This document shows positions 1-6,841 of a stretch of 9,280 bases of DNA, one piece after another. The notes below the pieces were generated by a model that was not told where the DNA came from, did no database searches, and saw only the letters and a program-made list of their open reading frames with translations. This DNA comes from Clostridia bacterium (lineage in GTDB: Bacteria > Bacillota_A > Clostridia > Christensenellales > Aristaeellaceae), in assembly GCA_017525805.1 (NCBI GenBank), contig JAFXSH010000147.1, forward strand, positions 1 through 9,280, given 5' to 3'. The first letter of the stretch is position 1. Every line of letters begins with the position of its first letter. The translations under genes were made by a program, and so were the position numbers.

Positions 1-65
1 CACGGGGATGCAAGCCGGTTTTAGATAATATGGACCATTCCCGGGGAGTTTTTCAGGAAGGGGGC

Positions 66-106
66 CTGGGGGAAACCCGCTTTTTCAAAAAGCGGGTTTC
101 CCCCAG
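66..106. repeat. Perfect long palindrome upstream of rseP
   Basis: Positions 66-85 and 87-106 are exact reverse complements, giving 20-bp arms around the single base C86. Each arm is built as a G/C block, an A-rich triplet, a second G/C block, and a run of five T (left) or five A (right). As RNA it would form a very stable hairpin whose base ends 12 bases before the rseP start codon. There is no T run after the 3' arm, so it is not a textbook intrinsic terminator. It could be a dispersed intergenic palindrome, an attenuator, or an mRNA-stabilising or blocking structure. The symmetry is seen directly; the role is unknown. Confidence 0.9.
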
Positions 107-118
107 ATAAATCATCCA

Positions 119-1237
119 ATGACAGTCCTTTATGTTTTGGCGGCCATCGTGATGTTGGGCGTCATGGTGACGGTGCACGAGGCGGGGCATTTTTTCGCGG
201 CCCGGATGACGGGCATTCCGGTGAAGGAGTTTTCCATCGGCATGGGGCCCAAGCTCGTATCCTGGAAGCGGAAAAAACATGAAACCCAGTTTTCGGTGCG
301 GCTGATCCCCGCCGGGGGCTACTGCATGTTTTACGGCGAGGACGACACCGAGGGCAAGGAAGCGAAGGAAGACCCCCGATCCATTGGCAAGTTCGCGCCC
401 TGGCGGCGGATGATCACCATTTTCATGGGCCCCGCCATGAATTTTGTGCTGGCGCTGATCGTGGCGGCGGCGCTGTACGGGGCCGTGGGCGAGGACAGCC
501 AGGGCTATTTCATCGCGCCCCAGGTAGTGTCCGTGGAGGCGGGAAGCCCGGCGGAGCAGGCGGGCATCCTGCCCGGCGACAGCCTGGAAACGGTGAACGG
601 CCAGAGCGCCGTGGGGGTCACAGAAGACGGAACGGCTTGGAATCTGACTGCCCTGATAAACTCCTATCAGGAGGGCGGGGAACCGCTGACGCTGGGGGTG
701 CGCAGGGGCGAGGAACCGCTTACCCTGCGGCTTTCGCCCAAATACAGCGAAACGGGAAAGCGCTATCTGATCGGCGTGAGCCTGAATCCCGGCTATGTGC
801 CGGTGTATACGCCCGTGGGCGTGTTTAGGGCGGTACAGCTGGGCGCGGATTACTGCGTGCGGGCGGCGGGGGCCATTGTGGGCGCGCTGAAAGATTTGAT
901 CACCACCGGCGCGGGATTGGAGCAGACCTCCGGCCCGGTGGGCATCGTGAAGCTGATTGCCGAGGAAACCCAGAAATCCGCCGCGGAGTCCGTCCGGGAG
1001 GCGTTCCTTACCTACGGCGAACTGCTGGTGATGATTTCCGTGAACTTAGGCCTGTTCAACCTGATCCCCATTCCGGGCTTAGACGGCAGCCGTCTGGTGT
1101 TCCTGCTCATCGAGGCCATCCGCCGCAAGCCCGTGCCCCAGAAGGTGGAGGCTTACGTGCATATGGCGGGGTATGTGCTGCTGTTTGGATTGATGATCGT
1201 GATGACGTATAAGGACGTACTGAATATTTTCCGGTAA
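119..1237 (+). CDS. rseP: RIP (site-2) zinc metalloprotease RseP/RasP
   Basis: Membrane-embedded zinc protease of the site-2 family, which cuts single-pass membrane substrates such as anti-sigma factors and leftover signal peptides within the bilayer. The 372-residue length is normal for Gram-positive members. The zinc motif HEAGH is at residues 20-24, at the end of the first membrane helix (about 2-19). A second helix lies near 98-120 and carries the conserved GPAMNF stretch. One PDZ domain spans about 128-210 (GSPAEQAGILPGD, 142-154). SGPVGI follows at 271-276, and the third zinc ligand lies in the NLIPIPGLDG motif (314-323, Asp322) before a last helix near 350-363. The ATG at 119 places HExxH at the family-typical distance from the N-terminus, so the start is credible, but no Shine-Dalgarno is visible: the upstream DNA is the palindrome at 66-106. 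By synteny dxr would be expected just to the left, but its end is not recognisable here. ispG follows after 30 bases. Family assignment is firm; the substrate is unknown. Confidence 0.96.
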   Translation: MTVLYVLAAIVMLGVMVTVHEAGHFFAARMTGIPVKEFSIGMGPKLVSWKRKKHETQFSVRLIPAGGYCMFYGEDDTEGKEAKEDPRSIGKFAPWRRMITIFMGPAMNFVLALIVAAALYGAVGEDSQGYFIAPQVVSVEAGSPAEQAGILPGDSLETVNGQSAVGVTEDGTAWNLTALINSYQEGGEPLTLGVRRGEEPLTLRLSPKYSETGKRYLIGVSLNPGYVPVYTPVGVFRAVQLGADYCVRAAGAIVGALKDLITTGAGLEQTSGPVGIVKLIAEETQKSAAESVREAFLTYGELLVMISVNLGLFNLIPIPGLDGSRLVFLLIEAIRRKPVPQKVEAYVHMAGYVLLFGLMIVMTYKDVLNIFR

Positions 1238-1255
1238 AAGGTTTTCTTGATAAAC

Positions 1256-1260
1256 GGAGG
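1256..1260 (+). promoter_or_regulatory. Ribosome binding site deciding the ispG start
   Basis: GGAGG at 1256-1260 lies 7 bases before the ATG at 1268. This favours 1268 over an in-frame TTG at 1247, which lies upstream of this site, and over an out-of-frame ATG at 1261, which directly abuts it. It is the only clear Shine-Dalgarno among the three plus-strand genes. Confidence 0.85.
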
Positions 1261-1267
1261 ATGCATT

Positions 1268-2329
1268 ATGGGCGCTACAAAACAGGTCAAGGCGGGCGGC
1301 GTGCTCATCGGCGGCGGCGCGCCTGTTTCCATACAATCCATGACCAATACGGACACAAGGGACGTACCGGCCACGCTGGATCAGATCAAGCGATTGGCGG
1401 CGGCGGGGTGCGATCTGGTGCGCGTTTCGGTATACGACCGGGCGTGCGCCGGGGCAGTAAGAACGCTGGTGGATCAAAGCCCGGTGCCGCTGGTGGCGGA
1501 CATTCATTTTGACCACACCCTGGCCATCGCCTCCATGGAAAACGGCATTCACAAAATGCGCATCAATCCCGGCAACATCGGCAGCGCCGAAAAGGTGCGA
1601 AAGGTGGCGGACTGCGCCAAAATGCATCATGTACCCATCCGCATCGGGGTCAACGCCGGTTCTCTGGAAAAGGATATATTGGCAAAATACGGCGGGCTGA
1701 CCCCCCAGGGTATGGTGGACAGCGCCCTTCGGCACGTGAAGCTGCTGGAGGAAGTGGATTTTGACGATATCGTGATTTCCCTGAAAGCCAGCGACGTGCC
1801 CACCACCGTGCAGGCGTACCGGCTCATGCACAAGGTGTGCGATTATCCCCTGCATTTGGGCGTCACCGAAGCGGGCCTGCCGGGCCAGGGCACGGTGAAA
1901 AGCGCCATCGGTATCGGGTCGCTTTTGCTGGACGGCATCGGCGACACGGTGCGCGTGTCCCTCACCAGCGACCCGGTGGACGAACCCCGGGCAGCCCTGG
2001 AGATCCTGCGGGCCTTGGGCCTGCGCAAGGGCATCCGGTTCGTGTCCTGCCCCACCTGCGGCCGCACGCAGATCAACGTGATGGACATTGCCCAGCGGGT
2101 CACAAGGGAATTTGCCGACATCGATTTGCCCGTCACCGTGGCGGTCATGGGCTGCGTGGTCAATGGTCCCGGCGAAGCGCGGGACGCCGACATCGCCCTG
2201 TGCGGCGGCAAGGACTGCGGGGAACTGTTCATCCACGGCAAGCCCGTGAAAAAGCTCACCGGCGATTTGGCGGATGGGTTTGTGCAGGCTGTCAGGGAAT
2301 ATCTCCGGCTTTCAGCAACTGATGCATAA
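1268..2329 (+). CDS. ispG: 4-hydroxy-3-methylbut-2-en-1-yl diphosphate synthase (flavodoxin)
   Basis: IspG (GcpE) converts 2-C-methyl-D-erythritol 2,4-cyclodiphosphate to HMBPP, the penultimate step of the MEP pathway to isoprenoid precursors, using a [4Fe-4S] cluster and electrons from flavodoxin or ferredoxin. From ATG 1268 the protein has 353 residues, normal for clostridial forms without the plant or chlamydial insert. The N-terminal TIM-barrel half shows family signatures: PVSIQSMTNTDT at 19-30, LVADIHFD at 75-82, and KMRINPGNIG at 96-105. The C-terminal cluster domain has CPTC (Cys261, Cys264) and GCVVNGPGE (Cys296 and Glu303), the usual four cluster ligands, so the enzyme looks intact. 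It follows rseP with a 30-base gap and its own ribosome site, as in the conserved dxr-rseP-ispG cluster of many Firmicutes, so co-transcription with rseP is likely. A 131-base structured spacer follows before polC. Confidence 0.97.
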   Translation: MGATKQVKAGGVLIGGGAPVSIQSMTNTDTRDVPATLDQIKRLAAAGCDLVRVSVYDRACAGAVRTLVDQSPVPLVADIHFDHTLAIASMENGIHKMRINPGNIGSAEKVRKVADCAKMHHVPIRIGVNAGSLEKDILAKYGGLTPQGMVDSALRHVKLLEEVDFDDIVISLKASDVPTTVQAYRLMHKVCDYPLHLGVTEAGLPGQGTVKSAIGIGSLLLDGIGDTVRVSLTSDPVDEPRAALEILRALGLRKGIRFVSCPTCGRTQINVMDIAQRVTREFADIDLPVTVAVMGCVVNGPGEARDADIALCGGKDCGELFIHGKPVKKLTGDLADGFVQAVREYLRLSATDA

Positions 2330-2386
2330 ATTTCAATTTTAGCGAAGGACAGGCTGCAACAAATGCTGTTGTTGGAAAGTCCGCGA

Positions 2387-2411
2387 ATTTTAGACTCACT
2401 GAGTCTAAAAT
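2387..2411. repeat. Perfect 12-bp-arm palindrome upstream of polC
   Basis: Arms 2387-2398 (ATTTTAGACTCA) and 2400-2411 are exact reverse complements around the single base C2399. The one-base centre is the same geometry as the palindrome before rseP, although the sequences differ. The following bases, CTGTACAGAATG, contain no T tract, so it is not a standard terminator for rseP-ispG. As RNA it would be a stem-loop about 50 bases before the polC start. As DNA it could be a dimeric regulator site. Function unknown. Confidence 0.88.
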
Positions 2412-2420
2412 CTGTACAGA
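2411..2420. repeat. Short perfect palindrome TCTGTACAGA
   Basis: Ten bases read the same on both strands and share the T at 2411 with the larger palindrome before it. Short AT/GC-mixed palindromes of this size are common as operators but also arise by chance. It is recorded because two symmetric elements are stacked in one spacer upstream of polC. Confidence 0.5.
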
Positions 2421-2460
2421 ATGAAAGATATCGAAAAACCGACGAAATGGAAATCAACAA

Positions 2461-5400
2461 ATGACCTACGAAGAATTGCTCCGAAGCGTCACCCAGGCGA
2501 TGCCGGAAACGGAAGGCAAGCTGGCCATTGAGCGGGTGCGGTTTTGCAAAAGCGAAAACAAAGCGTATTTTTCCTTTCTCTCCGACGTGCTGATCGGGGA
2601 GAAGGGCTTTTTCATCATGAAGAACGCTTTGAGCAAGGCCTTTCCGGGGCTGAAATTCTCCCTGCGGGTGGCAAGCCCTTCTTTAGCGAAAGCGTTTCTG
2701 GAAAACCCCGATAAATACAGCGCGCCGCTCAATCATTTCCTGATCCGCCATTATCCGGCGGCGGCGTCCTGGGAGTTCGATATGCGCTGGGCTCCCGGCA
2801 ACGGCCGGGTCACCCTGGAGCTGCCGGACGAATTTTCCGCCCGCTATTTGGAAAAGCAGGGCGTGCGGGAGCAGCTTGCCGCCGTGATCCACGATGTGTT
2901 CCGTTTGGACACGGAAGTGGGCCTTCGGGTTTGCGGCGACGAGGAAAAGCGCCTAATGGAGCTTCGGCAGGAACGGGCGGAGCAGGACCGGGTGGCCGCC
3001 GAGCGGGCCCAGCGGTACGAAGAAATCGCCGCCCAAGTTCCCAAAGAAGAACCGAAAGAAAAGGATAACCGCATCAAGGGCCGCGCCATCAACGACCCGC
3101 CCAAGCCCATCAAGGACCTGACGGACGATACGGGCCTTGTGGTCATTCGGGGCAAGGTGCTGTCCTGCGAGGATAAGGAGATATCCGGCGGCGAAATGGT
3201 GCTGCTCTCCTTCCTAGTCACGGATTTCACCTCCACCATCCGCTGCAAGGCCTTCCTGCGCTACCACGCCCGCGCCCGAAAGGACGAGGAACCGGCGCCC
3301 ATCACCGATGAGGAACGGGAAAACGTGCGCAAGGTGGTCAAGGCCGTGAAGCCCGGCATGGGCATCATCGTGCGGGGGGACACCCAGTACGATAAGTTTT
3401 CCCATGAAACCGTGGTCATGGTGCGGGATATGTCCGCCTGCGACCTGCCCGTGCGCATGGACACCGCGGAAGAAAAGCGCATTGAACTGCATTTGCATAC
3501 CCAAATGAGCAACATGGACGCCGTGGCCTCCGCCACCGCCCTCATCGAACGGGCGGCCAAATGGGGCCACGAGGCCATCGCCATCACGGACCACGGCGTG
3601 GCCCAGGCGTTCCCCGAAGCTTTCGGCGCGGCCAAGAAAAACAATATCAAGCTGCTGCCCGGCGTGGAAGGGTATCTGACGGACGACGACGAGGTGGTGA
3701 CCGGGGACTGCGATCTGCCCATCGACACCCCCGTGATCGTGCTGGACTTTGAAACCACCGGCCTCAACACCGCCAAGGACCGCATCATCGAGATCGGCGC
3801 GGTGAAGTTGATGGGCGGACAGGTGGTGGACACCTACAGTCAGCTGATTGATCCCGGCATGCTGCTGCCCCCCAAGATCACCGAGATCACCCACATCACC
3901 GATCAAATGCTCCGGGGCCAGCCCACCATCGCGGAGGCCATGCCCAAGCTGCTTTCCTTTATGGACGGCTGCCCCATCGCCGCCCACAACGCCAAGTTCG
4001 ACTGCGCCGTGCTGGACAGCGAGCTGAAGCGCCTGAATCTTACTTATGACGTGCCCCACCTGGACACCCTCACCCTGGCCCGGAAGCTGTACCCCGAACT
4101 GAAAACCCACAAGCTGGGCAGCGTATGCAAGCGCCTCGGCGTATCCCTCAAGGACGCCCACCGGGCCGTGAACGACGCCGCCGCCACCGCCCAATGCCTG
4201 GCCCGCATGATCGAGGACACCAAGAAAAAGGGCGCGGAAAAGCTGCGGGACTTAAACGACGTATCCACCGGCTACACCCTGGGCAATTCCTGGCATATCG
4301 TGCTGCTGGCCGCCACTCAGGACGGCATGACCAACCTGAACCACATGATCTCCGAAAGCCACTTGAAATACTTCCGCCGCAAGCCCCACATTCCCCGGGC
4401 CGTGCTGCAAAAGTATCGGGAAGGGGTCATCGTGGGCAGCGCCTGCGAATCGGGCGAGCTGTATTCCGCCATGGTGGACGGGGCCAGCGATGAAAAATTG
4501 GGCAAAATCGCCCGTTTCTATGATTACTTGGAGATTCAGCCCATCGGCAACAATGAATTCCTGATCCGGGACGGCCGGGTGGCCAGCGAGGAAGATTTGC
4601 GGGAATACAACCGCCGCATCGTGCGCTTGGGCGAAAAATTAGGCCTGCCGGTGTGCGCCACCGGGGACGTGCATTTCCTGGACCCGGAGGACGCCGTGTT
4701 CCGCTCCATCATTCAGGCGGGCCAGGGCTTTTCCGACGCGGATCATCAGCCGCCCCTGTACTTCAAAACCACGGACGAAATGCTGAAAGAGTTCTCCTAC
4801 CTGGGCAAGGAAAAAGCCTATGAGGTGGTCATCAAAAATCCCAAAATGATCGCCGGCCGGGTGGGAGAAGTGCGCCTCTTCCCCAAGCATCCCGAAGGCA
4901 AAACCACCTTCTCCCCCTTCTGGCCCGAAGCGGAGAACGATATCAAGAATCTCACCTACGGCACCGCCCACCGCCTGTACGGGGACGAGCTGCCGGACAT
5001 CGTGCAGAAGCGCATCGACAAAGAACTGAACGCCATCGTGGGCTACGGCTACTGCACGCTCTATTCTATCGCCCAAAAACTGGTAAAGAAGTCTTTGGCG
5101 GACGGGTACGTGGTGGGCAGCCGTGGGTCCGTGGGTTCCTCCTTCGTGGCCTTCCTCACCGGGATCACGGAAATCAATTCCCTGCCCCCTCACTACCGCT
5201 GCGAAACCTGCCGCAAGGCCGATTTCGATATCCCGCCCCAGTACACCATCGGCGTGGACCTGCCGGACAAGGTCTGCCCCATCTGCGGCAATCCCTTAGT
5301 CAAAGACGGCTTCGATATCCCCTTTGAGGCGTTCTTGGGCTTCAAGGGCGACAAGGTGCCGGATATCGACCTGAACTTCTCCGGCGAATACCAGCCCACC

Positions 5401-6792
5401 GCCCACAACTATGTAAAAGAATTGTTCGGCGCGGAATACGTGTTCCGGGCGGGCACCATTGGCACCCTGGCGGAAAAAACAGCCTACGGCTATGTGCTCA
5501 AATACCTGGAAGAACGAAACCTGACCGTTTCCGACGCGGAAAAGGAGCGCTTAGCCGCTGGCTGCGTGGGCGTCAAGCGCACCACGGGCCAGCACCCGGC
5601 GGGCATGGTGGTGCTGCCCAAGCAATACGACATCTGCCAGTTCACCGCCGTGCAGCACCCCGCCGACGACGTGGAATCGGAAACCGTCACCACCCATTAC
5701 GATTTCGGTTCCATGCACGACATTCTGGTGAAACTGGACATTTTAGGCCACGACGATCCCACCATGCTGCATATGCTGGAAGAGCTGACCGGGGTGAATT
5801 TCCGAAAAATTCCTCTGGACGATAAGGGCGTTATGAGCCTCTTTTCCTCCCCCAAGGCTTTGGGCGTCACCCCGGAGGAAATCGGCTGCAACACCGGCAC
5901 CTTCGGCGTGCCCGAAATGGGCACCGCTTTCGTGCGCCAGATGCTGGAGGATACCCATCCCACCACCATGCAGGAGCTGATCCGCATTTCCGGCCTCTCC
6001 CACGGCACCGACGTGTGGCTGGGCAACGCCAAAGACCTGATCGACAAGGGTATCGTGCCCCTCTCCCAGTGCCTTTGCACCCGCGAGGACATCATGAATC
6101 AGCTCATGCAGATGGGCATCCCCGCCAAGACCGCCTTTGACACCATGGAATCGGTCCGCAAAGGCAAGGGCCTCAAGCCCGAATGGGTGGACGCCATGCA
6201 CGAGCACAACGTGCCCGCCTGGTTCGAGGACAGTTGCCGCAAAATCAAGTACATGTTCCCCAAGGGCCACGCCGCCGCCTACGTGACCATGGCCCTGCGC
6301 GTTGCTTATTACAAAGTATATTATCCCCAAGCCTATTACGCCGCCTACTTCACCATCCGCGGCGACGGCTTCGACGCCTGCACCATGATCCTGCCCATCG
6401 ACCAGCTTCGCCAGAAGCTCAAAGAGGCCTACCAGGCCGACCAGGAAAAGAAAACCACCGCCAAGGACAAAGACGCCATCACCGCCATGGAACTGGTGCT
6501 GGAAATGATGGCCCGGGGCTACTATTTCCTGCCCGCCGACCTGTACAAGAGCGACGTGAAACGCTTCATTCCCGAAGGCGAAAAGGGCCTGCGCGTGCCC
6601 TTTACCGCTTTGGGCGGCCTCGGCGAAGCCGCCGCCCAGGGCATCGTGGACGCCCGGAGCGAACCCTTCATTTCCGTGGAAGACCTGAAAATCCGGGGCA
6701 AGGTGTCCAGCGCCGTATGCGATCTTCTGCGGGAGCATGGATGCTTAAAGGATTTGGCTGAAACCAATCAGGTGACGCTGTTCCAGCTGTAA
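2461..6792 (+). CDS. polC: DNA polymerase III subunit alpha, Gram-positive PolC type
   Basis: Replicative DNA polymerase of low-GC Gram-positive bacteria, working at the fork with the sliding clamp and (in Bacillus) DnaE. The 1443 residues match the full family length (Bacillus subtilis has about 1437). Order of parts: N-terminal domain to about 200; OB fold about 222-330; PHP domain opening with HLHTQMS (344-350) and ITDHG (375-379); 3'-5' proofreading exonuclease inserted in the PHP domain, with DFETTG (Asp429, Glu431), HNAKFD (Asp514) and HRAVND (Asp572), all catalytic acids present; PHP resumes from about 603; polymerase core with GSRGSVGSSFVAF (886-898); zinc-binding Cys914, Cys917, Cys939, Cys942; the catalytic pair in PDIDLNFSGEYQ (Asp968, Asp970) with a third acid in KLDILG (Asp1093); and a C-terminal clamp-binding motif QVTLF (1437-1441). 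The ATG at 2461 is the first possible start after an in-frame TGA at 2422, but it has no good Shine-Dalgarno. It is intact and surely active. Downstream are two hairpins, then foreign DNA. Confidence 0.98.
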   Translation: MTYEELLRSVTQAMPETEGKLAIERVRFCKSENKAYFSFLSDVLIGEKGFFIMKNALSKAFPGLKFSLRVASPSLAKAFLENPDKYSAPLNHFLIRHYPAAASWEFDMRWAPGNGRVTLELPDEFSARYLEKQGVREQLAAVIHDVFRLDTEVGLRVCGDEEKRLMELRQERAEQDRVAAERAQRYEEIAAQVPKEEPKEKDNRIKGRAINDPPKPIKDLTDDTGLVVIRGKVLSCEDKEISGGEMVLLSFLVTDFTSTIRCKAFLRYHARARKDEEPAPITDEERENVRKVVKAVKPGMGIIVRGDTQYDKFSHETVVMVRDMSACDLPVRMDTAEEKRIELHLHTQMSNMDAVASATALIERAAKWGHEAIAITDHGVAQAFPEAFGAAKKNNIKLLPGVEGYLTDDDEVVTGDCDLPIDTPVIVLDFETTGLNTAKDRIIEIGAVKLMGGQVVDTYSQLIDPGMLLPPKITEITHITDQMLRGQPTIAEAMPKLLSFMDGCPIAAHNAKFDCAVLDSELKRLNLTYDVPHLDTLTLARKLYPELKTHKLGSVCKRLGVSLKDAHRAVNDAAATAQCLARMIEDTKKKGAEKLRDLNDVSTGYTLGNSWHIVLLAATQDGMTNLNHMISESHLKYFRRKPHIPRAVLQKYREGVIVGSACESGELYSAMVDGASDEKLGKIARFYDYLEIQPIGNNEFLIRDGRVASEEDLREYNRRIVRLGEKLGLPVCATGDVHFLDPEDAVFRSIIQAGQGFSDADHQPPLYFKTTDEMLKEFSYLGKEKAYEVVIKNPKMIAGRVGEVRLFPKHPEGKTTFSPFWPEAENDIKNLTYGTAHRLYGDELPDIVQKRIDKELNAIVGYGYCTLYSIAQKLVKKSLADGYVVGSRGSVGSSFVAFLTGITEINSLPPHYRCETCRKADFDIPPQYTIGVDLPDKVCPICGNPLVKDGFDIPFEAFLGFKGDKVPDIDLNFSGEYQPTAHNYVKELFGAEYVFRAGTIGTLAEKTAYGYVLKYLEERNLTVSDAEKERLAAGCVGVKRTTGQHPAGMVVLPKQYDICQFTAVQHPADDVESETVTTHYDFGSMHDILVKLDILGHDDPTMLHMLEELTGVNFRKIPLDDKGVMSLFSSPKALGVTPEEIGCNTGTFGVPEMGTAFVRQMLEDTHPTTMQELIRISGLSHGTDVWLGNAKDLIDKGIVPLSQCLCTREDIMNQLMQMGIPAKTAFDTMESVRKGKGLKPEWVDAMHEHNVPAWFEDSCRKIKYMFPKGHAAAYVTMALRVAYYKVYYPQAYYAAYFTIRGDGFDACTMILPIDQLRQKLKEAYQADQEKKTTAKDKDAITAMELVLEMMARGYYFLPADLYKSDVKRFIPEGEKGLRVPFTALGGLGEAAAQGIVDARSEPFISVEDLKIRGKVSSAVCDLLREHGCLKDLAETNQVTLFQL

Positions 6793-6800
6793 GGGGGGGA

Positions 6801-6837
6801 AACGTTGGGGCGTAATATTTATTGCGCACCACACGTT
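6801..6837. repeat. Imperfect inverted repeat after polC
   Basis: AACGT (6801-6805) pairs with ACGTT (6833-6837), and within it GCGTAAT (6810-6816) pairs with ATTGCGC (6821-6827) with one G-T pair. A GG/CC pair (6807-6808 with 6829-6830) lies between, broken by small mismatches. This gives an imperfect dyad of about 37 bases just 9 bases after the polC stop. It may be part of the polC mRNA 3' end. Because recombinase remnants begin next to it and serine-integrase sites are imperfect dyads of similar length, an old attachment site is possible but unproven. Confidence 0.5.
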
Positions 6838-6841
6838 CTGT

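Larger units (their letters stand above)
2330..2460 (+). promoter_or_regulatory. AT-rich structured spacer/leader before polC
   Basis: This 131-base stretch is visibly more AT-rich than the genes on either side and holds no gene. It contains three copies of the octamer AATTTTAG or its complement: near 2335, near 2386, and inverted at the right arm of the main palindrome. It also has a small CAACA/TGTTG hairpin near 2357-2371, the perfect palindrome at 2387-2411 and a second one at 2411-2420. No strong promoter stands out: a TTGTTG near 2369 with TAGACT 16 bases on is only a poor match. There is no clear Shine-Dalgarno before the polC ATG. It may be a leader RNA, a weak promoter region or the scar of a small inserted element. 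Confidence 0.45.

Noticed and set aside
1..28. End of dxr at the left edge
   Set aside because: Synteny suggests dxr, but only a few codons in uncertain frame precede a stop, and nothing there is recognisable as Dxr.
1247..1267. Upstream TTG start for ispG giving seven extra residues
   Set aside because: The TTG lies upstream of the GGAGG site and has no ribosome site of its own; ATG 1268 is correctly spaced from it.
1079..2236. Long minus-strand open frame opposite rseP/ispG
   Set aside because: It is antisense to clearly functional ispG and the rseP end. The translated protein is His/Gly/Ala-rich with no domain, typical of the complement of GC-rich coding DNA.
3214..4194. Long minus-strand open frame opposite polC
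   Set aside because: It is antisense to the PHP/exonuclease part of polC, low in complexity (Gly/His/Val), with no motif or ribosome site.
5743..6738. Long minus-strand open frame opposite the polC 3' part
   Set aside because: Same shadow pattern; all codon-level conservation belongs to polC on the plus strand.
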